In this document: positions 18,380-27,821 of the stretch, in pieces
Layout of the letters: each line of letters begins with the position of its first letter
Numbering within the stretch: position 1 is the stretch's first letter
Source: Anaerorudis cellulosivorans
GTDB taxonomy: Bacteria; Bacteroidota; Bacteroidia; Bacteroidales; Dysgonomonadaceae
Assembly (NCBI RefSeq): GCF_025943985.1
Contig: NZ_JAPCWE010000002.1
Coordinates: 1-64,000, forward strand
Direction: 5' to 3'
Length of the DNA: 64,000 nucleotides
The notes under the pieces: model-generated
Databases searched by the model: none
What the model saw: the letters and a program-made list of their open reading frames with translations, nothing else
Told to the model about the DNA's origin: nothing
Position numbers and translations under genes: made by a program

Positions 18380-21300
18380 TTAATCGGCCAGTGTATTATT
18401 CATCGTTAGTTCATTGGCAATCATTTCGGCTTGTTTCAACACCGTTTCTGTCGCGAGCATCTGCATATCGGGCGGATAACCGTATTTTCTTAACAGTCTT
18501 TTTACCGACACCTTCAATTTAGCTTTTGTGCTTTCTTTAATTGTCCAGTCGATAGTAGCATTCTGTCTTATGGTTTCTGTCAAGGCAACAGCCAATTCAC
18601 GTAATTTGTCTTTTTGCATAAGTTCCCTTGCACTGTCGTTACTGGCCACAGCCGTATAAAAAGCATACTCAAAATCGGACAACCCCATTGCTTTGGCTTC
18701 CTTGTCCATTTCCACAATCTCCTTACTCAGACTGATCAGTTCCTCGATAACTTCGGCTGCGGTAAGTATTTTATTGTGGTATTTCTTGATGGTGTTTTCC
18801 AACATTTCCCTTAAGGTCTTGCTTTTCACCAGATTCTTTTTGGCTCTCGATTTAATCTCATTGTTCAAAAGTTTTTTCAATACTTCAAGCGCAACATTTT
18901 TATGTTCCATTCCTTTTAACTCCATCAGAAACTCTTCGGAAAGGATTGAAATATCCGGTTTTTTCAATCCGGCGGCATCAAAAACATCGATAACCGGTTC
19001 TGTCACCAACGCCTTGTCGATTACTTGGCGGATCGTCGTTTCCATTTCTTCATCCGTTTTGCCCGTGTCTGAACTGTCAAATTTCACTAAACGCGCTTTT
19101 ACCGCCTGAAAAAATGCAATCTCGTCTTTGACATCCATCGCCTGCTCGTGAGGTACAGCTATGGCAAAAGCTTTTGACAAGGCAGTTACTTCGTTAATGT
19201 ATCTTTTCCTTCCATCCTCCAATCCCAAAATATGTTCTTCGGCTGCTAAAATAATGGACAGTTTTTTGGAAGTATCGGCTTCGAAATACTCTTCGTAATT
19301 AAACCCATAATACATATTGGAAACCACTTCCAATTTTTCCAACATCAATTCAACGGCCTGTTCCTGTAAAATAGTCGGATCTCCCTTACCTCCGGAATCT
19401 GCATAAAACGAAAGGGCTTTTTTCAAATCGGACGCAATACCCAGGTAATCGACAACTAGACCACCCGGTTTGTCCTTGTACACCCGGTTGACCCTCGCAA
19501 TAGCTTGCATCAGGTTGTGCCCTTTCATGGGTTTGTCGATGTAGAGCGTGTGCAGACAAGGAACGTCAAAACCCGTGAGCCACATATCGCAAACAATGAC
19601 GAGTTTAAGCTCGTCATCCGGATTTTTCATCCTGTCGGCCAACATACGGCGCTGTTCTTTGGTTGTATGGTGGGCTGAAATTTTCGGACCATCGGACGAT
19701 GCAGATGTTATCACCACTTTGACAACCCCTTTGTTCAGTTCGTTTGAATGCCATTCGGGTCTGAGTTTTATGATAGCTTCATACAAATCGACGGCAATAC
19801 GGCGGCTCATGGTAACAATCATCCCTTTGCCTTCAAAAACCGTTTGTCGTTGTTCAAAATGTTCGACAATATCTTTGGCTATCTGATTAATTCTGTTTTC
19901 ACTGCCCACCAACGCTTCCAACCGAGTCCATTTGGCTTTATTTTTTTGTTCATCGGTCAAATCCTCTTGATCGAGTTCTTTGTCCAGTTCATCCACCAAA
20001 GCCTTCCCTTCTTCGCTCAAATTTACTTTGGCCAACCGGCTCTCGTAATAAATACGAACTGTTGCCCCGTCTTCAACAGCTTGGGCTATATCGTAAATAT
20101 CCACATAATTCCCAAAAACAGCCGGTGTGTTTACATCGGTATTTTCAATCGGCGTACCCGTAAAACCCAAATACGTTGCATTAGGCAACGCATCACGCAA
20201 ATATTTGGCGAAACCATAAACAACTTTTTTACCGATCACCTCCCCCTTTTCGTTTTTATCGTCAATGGTTTTAGCTTTAAATCCGTATTGGCTCCTGTGA
20301 GCTTCATCGGCAATAACCACAATGTTTTCGCGATCGGAAAGCAATTCGTAGACATTACCTTCGTCGGGTTGAAACTTCTGAATGGTAGTAAAAACCACAC
20401 CACCTGAACCTACTTTTAACAGCTCTTTAAGATGATTTCTGTCTTCGGCCTGCACCGGCTCTTGTCGCAACAGCTGTCTCGAAGCAGCAAAAGTATCGAA
20501 AAGCTGGTCGTCCAAATCGTTACGGTCGGTAATCACCACAACGGTCGGATTATCCATTGCCAACACGATTTTCCCGGTAAAGAAAACCATCGAAAGCGAT
20601 TTACCGCTCCCTTGGGTGTGCCAAACCACGCCGCCTTTACGGTCACCCACAGGTTGTTTTTTCACACCCGCAAGTCCATAACTTTCGGGCGATTCCAAAA
20701 CCTCACTTACCGAGGTACAGGACCGTACATTATCATCAATATATCCCGCCGCCCTCAACGTCGATTCAACAGCCCGGTTCACCGCATAGTATTGATGGTA
20801 GGCAGCCATCTTTTTAACGGTATTTATGGTAATAATCCCCGTTTCGGGATCTTCTTTTTTCGTTTTTTCAAAAACAATGAAATGACGAATTAAATCGATC
20901 AATGTCTCCTTATTGAGCATTCCCGCAATGAGGGTTTCCAACTGACTGACCAAATGCGAAGCTTCAATTTTTCCGTCGGACGATTTCCAGGCCATAAAAC
21001 GGCTGAATCCCGACGAAATGGTTCCTGCTTTGGCTTCCAACCCATCGGATATAACCACAAAACCGTTATAAATAAAAAGAGTCGGAATCAAGGCTTTATA
21101 AGTCTCTATTTGTCGAAATGCCGAACGAATGGATGCGTTTTCATCGGCAGCGTTTTTCAGTTCGATAACTACCAACGGAATACCGTTAACAAACAAAATA
21201 ATATCGGGTCGTTTGGTATGGTTGTTTTCCACAACGGTAAACTGGTTAACAACCAAAAAATCGTTGTTATACGGATTTTTAAAGTCGATCAGCCAAACCA

Positions 21301-21631
21301 GGTCGCCCCGATCATCGCCATCCACCCGCTTTGAAACAGGAATACCTTCAGTTAAAAAACGATGAAAAGTTTCGTTATTCGTCAACAATTCCGGTGAGTG
21401 AATACGCCGGATTTCTTTTACGGCATCTTCAAGTACATCGGCGGGCATGTTTCTATTGATGCGTTTTAGGGCTTTACGTAACCGATCGATCAGCAAAACC
21501 TGTTCGTAGCTTTCCCGTTCGGGAGTCTCGCCGTCCGGGGCAATATCGGGACCATAAACCGATTCGTAACCAAGTTTTTCCAGTAACTCGATGGCAAATT
21601 CTTCTATGCTATTTTCGGTAATGCGTGTCAT
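18380..21631 (-). CDS. hsdR: Type I restriction enzyme R subunit
   Basis: This 1083-residue motor and nuclease subunit of a type I restriction-modification complex cleaves DNA lacking the host methylation pattern after ATP-driven translocation. The N-terminal PD-(D/E)xK nuclease shows RPDIILFVNGIPLVVIELKN (about 138-158). The helicase part has Walker A WHTQGSGKS (about 336-344), VITDRNDLDDQ, DEAHRSQYG, LGFTGTP and a motif VI region QAIARVNR. A helical C-terminal domain follows that contacts the methylase. Full length, no frameshift. Its start overlaps the Abi-C-like gene by 4 bp (ATGA-type), so it is the last gene of the operon. Confidence 0.95.
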   Translation of the reverse strand: MTRITENSIEEFAIELLEKLGYESVYGPDIAPDGETPERESYEQVLLIDRLRKALKRINRNMPADVLEDAVKEIRRIHSPELLTNNETFHRFLTEGIPVSKRVDGDDRGDLVWLIDFKNPYNNDFLVVNQFTVVENNHTKRPDIILFVNGIPLVVIELKNAADENASIRSAFRQIETYKALIPTLFIYNGFVVISDGLEAKAGTISSGFSRFMAWKSSDGKIEASHLVSQLETLIAGMLNKETLIDLIRHFIVFEKTKKEDPETGIITINTVKKMAAYHQYYAVNRAVESTLRAAGYIDDNVRSCTSVSEVLESPESYGLAGVKKQPVGDRKGGVVWHTQGSGKSLSMVFFTGKIVLAMDNPTVVVITDRNDLDDQLFDTFAASRQLLRQEPVQAEDRNHLKELLKVGSGGVVFTTIQKFQPDEGNVYELLSDRENIVVIADEAHRSQYGFKAKTIDDKNEKGEVIGKKVVYGFAKYLRDALPNATYLGFTGTPIENTDVNTPAVFGNYVDIYDIAQAVEDGATVRIYYESRLAKVNLSEEGKALVDELDKELDQEDLTDEQKNKAKWTRLEALVGSENRINQIAKDIVEHFEQRQTVFEGKGMIVTMSRRIAVDLYEAIIKLRPEWHSNELNKGVVKVVITSASSDGPKISAHHTTKEQRRMLADRMKNPDDELKLVIVCDMWLTGFDVPCLHTLYIDKPMKGHNLMQAIARVNRVYKDKPGGLVVDYLGIASDLKKALSFYADSGGKGDPTILQEQAVELMLEKLEVVSNMYYGFNYEEYFEADTSKKLSIILAAEEHILGLEDGRKRYINEVTALSKAFAIAVPHEQAMDVKDEIAFFQAVKARLVKFDSSDTGKTDEEMETTIRQVIDKALVTEPVIDVFDAAGLKKPDISILSEEFLMELKGMEHKNVALEVLKKLLNNEIKSRAKKNLVKSKTLREMLENTIKKYHNKILTAAEVIEELISLSKEIVEMDKEAKAMGLSDFEYAFYTAVASNDSARELMQKDKLRELAVALTETIRQNATIDWTIKESTKAKLKVSVKRLLRKYGYPPDMQMLATETVLKQAEMIANELTMNNTLAD

Positions 21632-22284
21632 TCTTCAATGGTCTCAGTTGTTATAAAGGCATTATATTCATTTTTATATACTTGATTATCCACATAGAAA
21701 AGAATTTCACTTGCGGGATAAGAATAATCACCCATTTCAAACTCTCCGAACAAATTATCCCAAAACTCGTTGAATTCTTCTGCTTCGTAATAATCCAACG
21801 TTTCATCAACTGACTCAGCCGGCTTTCTTGGGTTTTCATTTTCAAAATTTCGTATGAGAAAGCAAGAAACTATTTCGATTGACGATATTAAAAATTCGTT
21901 GGTCAAGAAATCCATGTTTTGATTTCTTCTCTCAAGTTCATCAAGGGATTTACCATGAGAAGTTGAGCCAATAGAAGTCCGTAGATTTCCAATTTGTTGA
22001 GCAATGGCAGATAATGAAGTCGCAATAGTATTTATAGGATCTCTCTTTTCAAAACCAATCGCTTCAAATGAAATTTTGACGAGTTTATTTATACTTTCAT
22101 TACCTATCAAAACAACGCCTTTTTCTTTACAAATTTGTTTTGCAATACTTTCAAGAAGCGCTTTTGAGTTTTCAACGCAAAGGCTGAAATCCGATTCAAT
22201 ATAAGTTTCTATTCTCTCAACATAGATTGAAAGAACTGCCCAACGCCCATATTGCTCTATTACTTTTTTAAGCTTTTTCATCAA
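21628..22284 (-). CDS. Abi-C-like (abortive infection C-terminal) protein
   Basis: This 218-residue protein is mainly helical. Residues about 35-150 resemble the abortive-infection C-terminal domain: ENSKALLESIAKQICKEKG, a central LSAIAQQIGNLRTSIGSTSHG with the conserved G-x-LR and HG elements, then FLTNEFLISSIEIVSCFLI. The C-terminal 50 residues are acidic and not recognised. Its start overlaps the nuclease gene upstream by 4 bp and its stop overlaps hsdR by 4 bp, so the three are translationally coupled. An accessory anti-phage role with the type I system is inferred; no enzymatic motif is visible. Confidence 0.65.
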   Translation of the reverse strand: MMKKLKKVIEQYGRWAVLSIYVERIETYIESDFSLCVENSKALLESIAKQICKEKGVVLIGNESINKLVKISFEAIGFEKRDPINTIATSLSAIAQQIGNLRTSIGSTSHGKSLDELERRNQNMDFLTNEFLISSIEIVSCFLIRNFENENPRKPAESVDETLDYYEAEEFNEFWDNLFGEFEMGDYSYPASEILFYVDNQVYKNEYNAFITTETIEE

Positions 22285-23273
22285 TTAGGGACCAATCCGA
22301 TTTTTAAACCTAATTTATCTCTGAACTCCACAGGTATATCATTCCAATGCTCGGCCAAAATATCTACCAACTGTTCGCCATTGATTAATCCAATGCGTGG
22401 AAATCCTTGCTCAACAGCAATTTTTTTGGCTGCTTCTTGGTAATCGGCAGTAGTAATAAACGCACCTTGTCCGCCTGCGGGAATGTTAGCCCTTAGTGCT
22501 TTTACAACATTTGCATTTATTTTTGAACCGAGCTTGTATCGTTTGGCTTGAACAAACAATTTGATTTTAGCCATATTTGCCACATTTAACTCACCTGTGG
22601 CATCCACACCACCATCACCCACTTTGCCTTTGTGTTCCGAACCTTCAAAACCAAGTGCATTTAAAATATGTGTAATAAGGATTTCAAATTCTTTTTCGTC
22701 AAGTTCCAATATCTTGTTAAGTACTGAAGTGTAATAATCAAATTCCACTTTCTTTTCACTTTCCGGCACCAGTTCGGGCTTGCCAATGGTTGTGAAAAAG
22801 TTCTTTTTGTGGCTAATGCAAAAAACGGTGAGTGACGAACGGATAGTATTCTGAAAAGGAACGGAAAACTGACTCCGTTGAATGGGCTCTTTGTGCCATT
22901 TCACTTTCTTCCGGTGCCGATAAGGACAACCATCTGCTCCATCTGAAAAATAATAGGGATTTTCCTCCACAATGCCGTAATAAATAAATTCTGTGTTCTG
23001 TGCCGGAGTAATTACATAATCCCCTGGTTTTATTTCTAAAAGAAAACGGGCAATTTGTCCCACCTGCTGACCAATCACTACATTGCTGGTGTCTTCCGGA
23101 TATTCTTTCTTGTATAGCGTGTATAGCTCATCACGACTGGCTATCGCAGACAAATCATTATTCGGCAACCAACCAATAGCTACGTAGCCACCATCAATAA
23201 ATTGTTTAGTATAAGTGCCAAATTCTGCTCTTACACAGTATAGTTCAATATTTTCAGTATTCGTTTTTTCCAT
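22281..23273 (-). CDS. Mrr-family restriction nuclease with N-terminal PUA/EVE-like domain
   Basis: This 330-residue protein appears to be a modification-dependent (type IV-like) restriction enzyme. Residues about 9-155 resemble an EVE/PUA-type reader of modified bases (YVAIGWLPNNDLS, KPGDYVITPAQNTEFIYYGIV). Residues about 185-310 are an Mrr_cat nuclease: FEILITHILNALGFEG, GDGGVDATG with catalytic D224, and VQAKRY with Q242 and K244, the QxK variant usual for Mrr. It is encoded 4 bp after hsdS and overlaps the Abi-C-like gene. It could target modified phage DNA, complementing the type I enzyme that targets unmodified DNA; this is inference. Confidence 0.8.
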   Translation of the reverse strand: MEKTNTENIELYCVRAEFGTYTKQFIDGGYVAIGWLPNNDLSAIASRDELYTLYKKEYPEDTSNVVIGQQVGQIARFLLEIKPGDYVITPAQNTEFIYYGIVEENPYYFSDGADGCPYRHRKKVKWHKEPIQRSQFSVPFQNTIRSSLTVFCISHKKNFFTTIGKPELVPESEKKVEFDYYTSVLNKILELDEKEFEILITHILNALGFEGSEHKGKVGDGGVDATGELNVANMAKIKLFVQAKRYKLGSKINANVVKALRANIPAGGQGAFITTADYQEAAKKIAVEQGFPRIGLINGEQLVDILAEHWNDIPVEFRDKLGLKIGLVPN

Positions 23274-23277
23274 AGTC

Positions 23278-24513
23278 TTAAAATTTAACAGTTATCTCCC
23301 CACTCATTAACTTGGGCAACAATAAATCCCGCAATGCCGAGAGAGTGCGGATTTGAGTTTTATTTTGATTCACTTTCTGAAATAAAGATTTTACTTGATT
23401 GTGAAATTTAATAACAAAATTTTCATCTGGCATTTTATATTTTAAATCAAATAATAAGGTTTTATAATCAAGGTTTTTTATACCTGAGCTTCCATTTTCA
23501 AGATTAAAAAATTCATCTTGATTATAAAGATATTGAATGTAGCAGTATACAAAAAAAGAATATTCTGGTTTCTTGATTCTTATCATCCTACAAAAATTTG
23601 AAAATACCAAAGGGTAGTCGAATAAAGCTTTAACTTGATTATTTATATAACAAATTCTGCCTGTTGACTGGTTCTCAGTACCTCCTGAAACTTCAATTAT
23701 CAAATCACCTTCATTTGGGCTAATCGATTGAAATTTTTTTTCTTTGATGAATCGAATTGGCGTCTTATTTGGTAATCCATTATTCAAATCGGCTATATCT
23801 GTTCCCCTAAGACAATAAACAGCTTTAGTGAATTCATCTTCTATTGATCCTTTTCCCCAATCACCACCAACTGTTTCAAGTATCCATTTTTCAAAAGTTT
23901 CTTCTTCCCACTCCTCTTTTGCTTCCTCAATAAACCACTGCCTGAAGAGCGTTTCGGCCATTTTTTCGAGCGTGGCGTTTTGGCGATGGAGCAGGTCTAT
24001 TTTATCGTCGAGGCTGGAAAGAATTGAGGCTATGGCGGTTTGTTCAGAGAGAGAAGGAAGAAGAATATCTATGTCCTTTATGTTATATAAAGGCAACTTT
24101 GGTTGGGTCGAACCTACATTTCTCTTTTCTATTTCATATTGTCCTTCATCAGAAATCAGAAAATAAAAAAGGAAGTCATCATTAACTATTGTCTTATTGG
24201 TTAATAATTTGACACAGTTTTCAGTGAGGTTAGCTCCATCCAATTCTTGAGATATTCGACCAACCAAACCAATGCTCCCAACAATTGAAAGAATTACATC
24301 TCCCGAATTAACTACATAGCGTGATATTGTTTTTTGAACTTTAGGAGTTACAAATTGTAAACCTGATTTTCTAACCCACTTTTTACCCATATCCGTTACT
24401 CTTATATAAGGATGTGGTGTTTCATAATCAACAAGCAGTTCTCCCTTAGGTAAACGTTTTCCGCCTTTGATTTCTGCAATTTCCCCCAGTTTATATTTCT
24501 TCCACTCACTCAT
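23278..24513 (-). CDS. hsdS: Type I restriction enzyme specificity subunit
   Basis: This 411-residue subunit determines the DNA recognition sequence. Two target-recognition domains are visible (about 1-150 and 210-350), separated by conserved helices (EQTAIASILSSLDDKIDLLHRQ, about 165-185) and ended by a second helix pair (TQIRTLSALRDLLLPKLMSGEI). The start at 24513 (MSEWKKYKLGEIAEI) is chosen because it is the usual HsdS N-terminus. A longer frame from 24588 would overlap the DinD-like gene and adds 25 basic residues without similarity. The two domains differ, so a bipartite asymmetric site is expected. Confidence 0.93.
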   Translation of the reverse strand: MSEWKKYKLGEIAEIKGGKRLPKGELLVDYETPHPYIRVTDMGKKWVRKSGLQFVTPKVQKTISRYVVNSGDVILSIVGSIGLVGRISQELDGANLTENCVKLLTNKTIVNDDFLFYFLISDEGQYEIEKRNVGSTQPKLPLYNIKDIDILLPSLSEQTAIASILSSLDDKIDLLHRQNATLEKMAETLFRQWFIEEAKEEWEEETFEKWILETVGGDWGKGSIEDEFTKAVYCLRGTDIADLNNGLPNKTPIRFIKEKKFQSISPNEGDLIIEVSGGTENQSTGRICYINNQVKALFDYPLVFSNFCRMIRIKKPEYSFFVYCYIQYLYNQDEFFNLENGSSGIKNLDYKTLLFDLKYKMPDENFVIKFHNQVKSLFQKVNQNKTQIRTLSALRDLLLPKLMSGEITVKF

Positions 24514-24544
24514 TACATCTATCTTTAAAAGTTGCCTGGATTTA

Positions 24545-24880
24545 TTATTTCTTCTTGTTTTTAGGCAATTTGGGGCTTGCCTTTTCAATTTGTTTTTCTT
24601 CGGCAGCTACGCGCCGTTCGAGTTTCTTGATGTCTTCGCCAATTTCGATCATTTTCGTGAGGTCACGAAAATGGTCATCCACATTGATATTCTGTGTTTT
24701 ACATGAATCAACGGCTCTGCCTATTGCTACCCGAAAATTCTCCCAACGGGCATATCCCAATGCAACCATCAATTCACTGGCAAACCAAACTTCCACTTGT
24801 TCTTTACCATCATCACTTGTAATAAAGTGACCTATTTCGTCGAAAACCGATTTTAATTGCGAAATGCGTATTTTATCCAT
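24545..24880 (-). CDS. Shortened DinD-like (DNA-damage-inducible protein D) protein
   Basis: This 111-residue frame joins two pieces of the DinD family. Residues 1 to about 80 match the N-terminal part (SVFDEIGHFITSDDGKEQVE, FASELMVALGYARWENFRVA, DDHFRDLTKMIEIG). The end matches the DinD C-terminus (EDIKKLERRVAAEEKQIEK). Full DinD proteins are about 270-290 residues, so roughly 170 central residues are missing while the frame stays open. It overlaps the upstream Fic gene by 28 bp and is followed by hsdS. DinD/RhuM-type genes are common passengers in type I operons. Whether the short form works is unknown. Confidence 0.7.
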   Translation of the reverse strand: MDKIRISQLKSVFDEIGHFITSDDGKEQVEVWFASELMVALGYARWENFRVAIGRAVDSCKTQNINVDDHFRDLTKMIEIGEDIKKLERRVAAEEKQIEKASPKLPKNKKK

Positions 24881-25686
24881 TGCAGCATATCGTTTTTGGT
24901 TCTTACATTACTTAAATTATCGTAATACAGGCTTTTATTTTTTTCGAAATACAATGATGGATAGAGTAAAGGTTTATCTAAAATACCTTCTGATACAAGA
25001 AATAAAGTTATCATAAGACGTCCGATACGGCCATTCCCGTCTAAAAACGGATGAATAGTTTCGAATTGATAATGTGCAATAGCAATACGTATTAGCAGAG
25101 GAACGTTAATTTCATCATTATTAAGAAACTTTTCCAAATCGCTCATAAGTCCATTCACCAAGTGGTGAGATGGCGGAATAAATACTGCATCATGCAGTGA
25201 AGTACCTCCAATCCAGTTTTGGCTAGTTCTGAACTCTCCGGGTAATTTATGTTCACCCCTTACGCTTTGCAGCAGTATTTTATGTGTTTCTTTTAGTAAG
25301 CGAGAAGAAATGGGCAGTGATTTTAGTTCTTCAATAGCATTATTTAATGCCTTGATGTAATTATTTACTTCCTGCCAGTCGTCTCTACGTTCGGGATGAA
25401 TTTCTTCAACCGGCAAAAGGGCTTCATCCATATTGGTTTTGGTGCCTTCAATATGGCTTGAAACCACCGCTTCTTTGGTCACATGCAATTGAATAAACAA
25501 ATCAATATTGGGAACGAGCCGTGCATAAGAATTTAATTCACCCAACTTAATAGCTGCTTTTTCCAATAACAGATTCAAGGCCGGCGTTTTCCAAGTCCAT
25601 TCGTCGTTAATTGCACTAGGAACAAAATATTTGTACCCTAAATTTTTCTCAAAATGTCCGCCTTGATATTTTTCAAGTTCAATCAT
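24853..25686 (-). CDS. Fic-family AMP-transferase with N-terminal inhibitory helix
   Basis: This 277-residue Fic protein transfers AMP or another NMP to a target protein hydroxyl. The catalytic motif IHPFLDGNGRIGRL is complete (His212). The upstream SSHIEGT (S76 to G81) matches the (S/T)xxxE(G/N) inhibitory motif with E80, placing it in the class that carries its own N-terminal inhibitor. An N-terminal Fic_N-like domain precedes it. It lies between hsdM and the DinD-like gene. Fic genes are frequent passengers in type I operons; the target is unknown. Confidence 0.9.
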   Translation of the reverse strand: MIELEKYQGGHFEKNLGYKYFVPSAINDEWTWKTPALNLLLEKAAIKLGELNSYARLVPNIDLFIQLHVTKEAVVSSHIEGTKTNMDEALLPVEEIHPERRDDWQEVNNYIKALNNAIEELKSLPISSRLLKETHKILLQSVRGEHKLPGEFRTSQNWIGGTSLHDAVFIPPSHHLVNGLMSDLEKFLNNDEINVPLLIRIAIAHYQFETIHPFLDGNGRIGRLMITLFLVSEGILDKPLLYPSLYFEKNKSLYYDNLSNVRTKNDMLQWIKYAFRN

Positions 25687-25762
25687 ATTTTTATCGATAA
25701 GGAAAATATAAATATCGTTATTTTACTTTTGGCACTCAAAGTAAAATAATGCTGCCTTTATT

Positions 25763-27319
25763 TTACTTTTCATCCATCAATTTGATTTTCGATAAATTTT
25801 CAAGAATGATTTCGTTCAACTGCGCTTCTTCTTTCAGCTGCTCTTCCAGTTCGGCTTTCAGAGCGGTGAAACGTTCGTTGAAATCGAAATCGTCGTCGTT
25901 GTCGGGTAAACCGACATACCGACCGGGCGTAAGCACATAATCGAGCTCTTTTACTTTCTCTATGGACACGGAAGCGCAAAAACCGGGAACATCTTCATAG
26001 TTGCCATCGGGATTCCGCCAATTGTGGTATGTGTTCGCAATTTGCTGAATATCTTCGCGAGAAAGTTCACGGGTGCGGCGGTTTATCAAATGCCCCAGAT
26101 TTCTGGCATCGATAAACAATATCTCGTCATGACGATCGCGAAATTTGCCGTTATTGCGGTTTCGACTCAAAAACCAAAGTGCAGCCGGAATTTGTGTATT
26201 TAAAAACAGCTTGGCAGGAAGATTTACAATACAATCGATCAAACCGTTTTCAATCAAGGCTTTTCGTATTTCACCCTCTCCGCCGGTTTTTGAAGTCAAT
26301 GCTCCTTTGGCCAATACCACGCCGGCCTGTCCGGTTGGCGCCAAGTGATAGATAAAATGCTGCAACCAGGCAAAGTTGGCGTTGCCGACCGGTGGCACAC
26401 CATATTGCCAGCGGGCATCGTTCCGTAGCAATTCTCCGCCCCAATCGCTTACATTAAACGGTGGGTTGGCAAGGATATAATCGGCTTTCAGATCTTTATG
26501 GGCATCGTTGAGAAACGAACCCTCGTTGTTCCATTTCACCTGCGAACTGTCAATGCCGCGAATAGCCAGGTTCATTTTACACAACCGCCATGTGGTTTGG
26601 TTGCTCTCCTGTCCGTAAATGGAAATGTCGTTTGCCCTTCCCTGATGTTCGGTTACAAATTTTTCCGATTGAACAAACATACCGCCGGAACCACAACAGG
26701 GGTCAAACACACGCCCGTGATAGGGTTCCAACATTTCGACCAACAATTCGACAACACTTCGGGGCGTGTAGAATTGTCCGCCTTTCTTGCCTTCCGCAAG
26801 CGCAAATTCACCCAGAAAATACTCAAATACATGCCCCAGTACATCGGCACTGCGTGCTTTCGTATCGCCAAGGGCAATGTTGCCAATCAAGTCGATCAAT
26901 TCTCCCAAACTGGTGGGATCGAGGTTTTGCCGCGCATATACTTTGGGTAAAACACCTTTTAGTGAAGGATTTTCCTTTTCTATGGCATCCATGGCATTAT
27001 CCACAAACTTACCGATATCGGGTTGTTTTGCTTTAGACAAAAGAAAACTCCAGCGCGCTTCCTGTGGTACAAAGAAAACGTTCTCCGCGTTGTATTCGTC
27101 TCTGTCTTCCGGATCGGCTCCCAGTTCTTCTTCGACTTTCAGTCGGGCATATAATTCTTCAAAAGCATCGGAGATGTATTTCAGGAATATCAATCCCAAC
27201 ACCACATGTTTATATTCGGCGGCATCGATGTTCTTTCTCAGTTTGTCGGCCGCCTTCCAAAGTTGTTTTTCTAACGGTTCTTCTTGTTTGTTTCCGTTTT
27301 TGCTCACTTTCTTGCCCAT
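25763..27319 (-). CDS. hsdM: Type I restriction-modification methyltransferase subunit
   Basis: This 518-residue N6-adenine DNA methyltransferase protects the host recognition sites and forms the core of the M2S(R2) complex. The N-terminal helical domain ([20 protein letters not shown]) is followed by the S-adenosylmethionine site [11 protein letters not shown] (about 205-215) and the catalytic NPPF (285-288). A coiled-coil-like C-terminus ends the protein ([19 protein letters not shown]). It is the first gene of the operon; the Fic gene follows after 76 bp. Confidence 0.95.
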   Translation of the reverse strand: MGKKVSKNGNKQEEPLEKQLWKAADKLRKNIDAAEYKHVVLGLIFLKYISDAFEELYARLKVEEELGADPEDRDEYNAENVFFVPQEARWSFLLSKAKQPDIGKFVDNAMDAIEKENPSLKGVLPKVYARQNLDPTSLGELIDLIGNIALGDTKARSADVLGHVFEYFLGEFALAEGKKGGQFYTPRSVVELLVEMLEPYHGRVFDPCCGSGGMFVQSEKFVTEHQGRANDISIYGQESNQTTWRLCKMNLAIRGIDSSQVKWNNEGSFLNDAHKDLKADYILANPPFNVSDWGGELLRNDARWQYGVPPVGNANFAWLQHFIYHLAPTGQAGVVLAKGALTSKTGGEGEIRKALIENGLIDCIVNLPAKLFLNTQIPAALWFLSRNRNNGKFRDRHDEILFIDARNLGHLINRRTRELSREDIQQIANTYHNWRNPDGNYEDVPGFCASVSIEKVKELDYVLTPGRYVGLPDNDDDFDFNERFTALKAELEEQLKEEAQLNEIILENLSKIKLMDEK

Positions 27320-27639
27320 ATTTTCAAGATGTTGGCGATTGTGCTATCGCATAATTCGTTGCCGTCTATATTGTTCACTTCGTTAATTCAACAGTTTTTT
27401 TGTTTCAACCTCAAAAATAAACAATTAAGTCCAACTTCGCAAGCAATTTGGAGTGTTGTTTTTGTATTTTTTAGCAATACTGCCACAATTTCGATACAAA
27501 TGCAAATAAGCATTACGCGAACCCATCAATAATGCGCTCTATGTTTTTCGGAAAGTTCAAAAAATTGGCGTTTCTTCTGTCCATTCGTTATTGTCAAAAA
27601 CAGAAAAAGAATCGCATCTCATCCCCTATACATCCTCAA

Positions 27640-27800
27640 ATCCTACACTTTCCTACACTTTCCTACGCTCGCAGATGTACCTGAAACCCGCTCCGGGTAA
27701 GACTTTCCTACACTTCCTACACTTCCTACACTTCCTGCACCTGCTACGGTTTCCACAGTTCCCACGTTTCTCACGGTCTCACACTTACTATGGTTATTTT
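27640..27800. repeat. 9-bp-period TTCCTACAC repeat block between hsdM and the DUF4062 gene
   Basis: Within the 502-bp gene-free gap 27320-27821, this part repeats the structure at 18175-18350: tttcctacactttcctacg, the gatgtacctgaaacccgctcc element, runs of acttcctac, and the ending cctgctacggtttccacagt. It ends just before the stop of the DUF4062 gene. The remaining part of the gap (27320-27640) is AT-rich upstream sequence of hsdM; I see no clear promoter match there. Confidence 0.75.
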
Positions 27801-27821
27801 AGTTTCGATTTAGCTTCTATG

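Noticed and set aside
23278-24588. Longer start for hsdS at 24588
   Set aside because: It overlaps the DinD-like gene by 44 bp; the start at 24513 matches the normal HsdS N-terminus.
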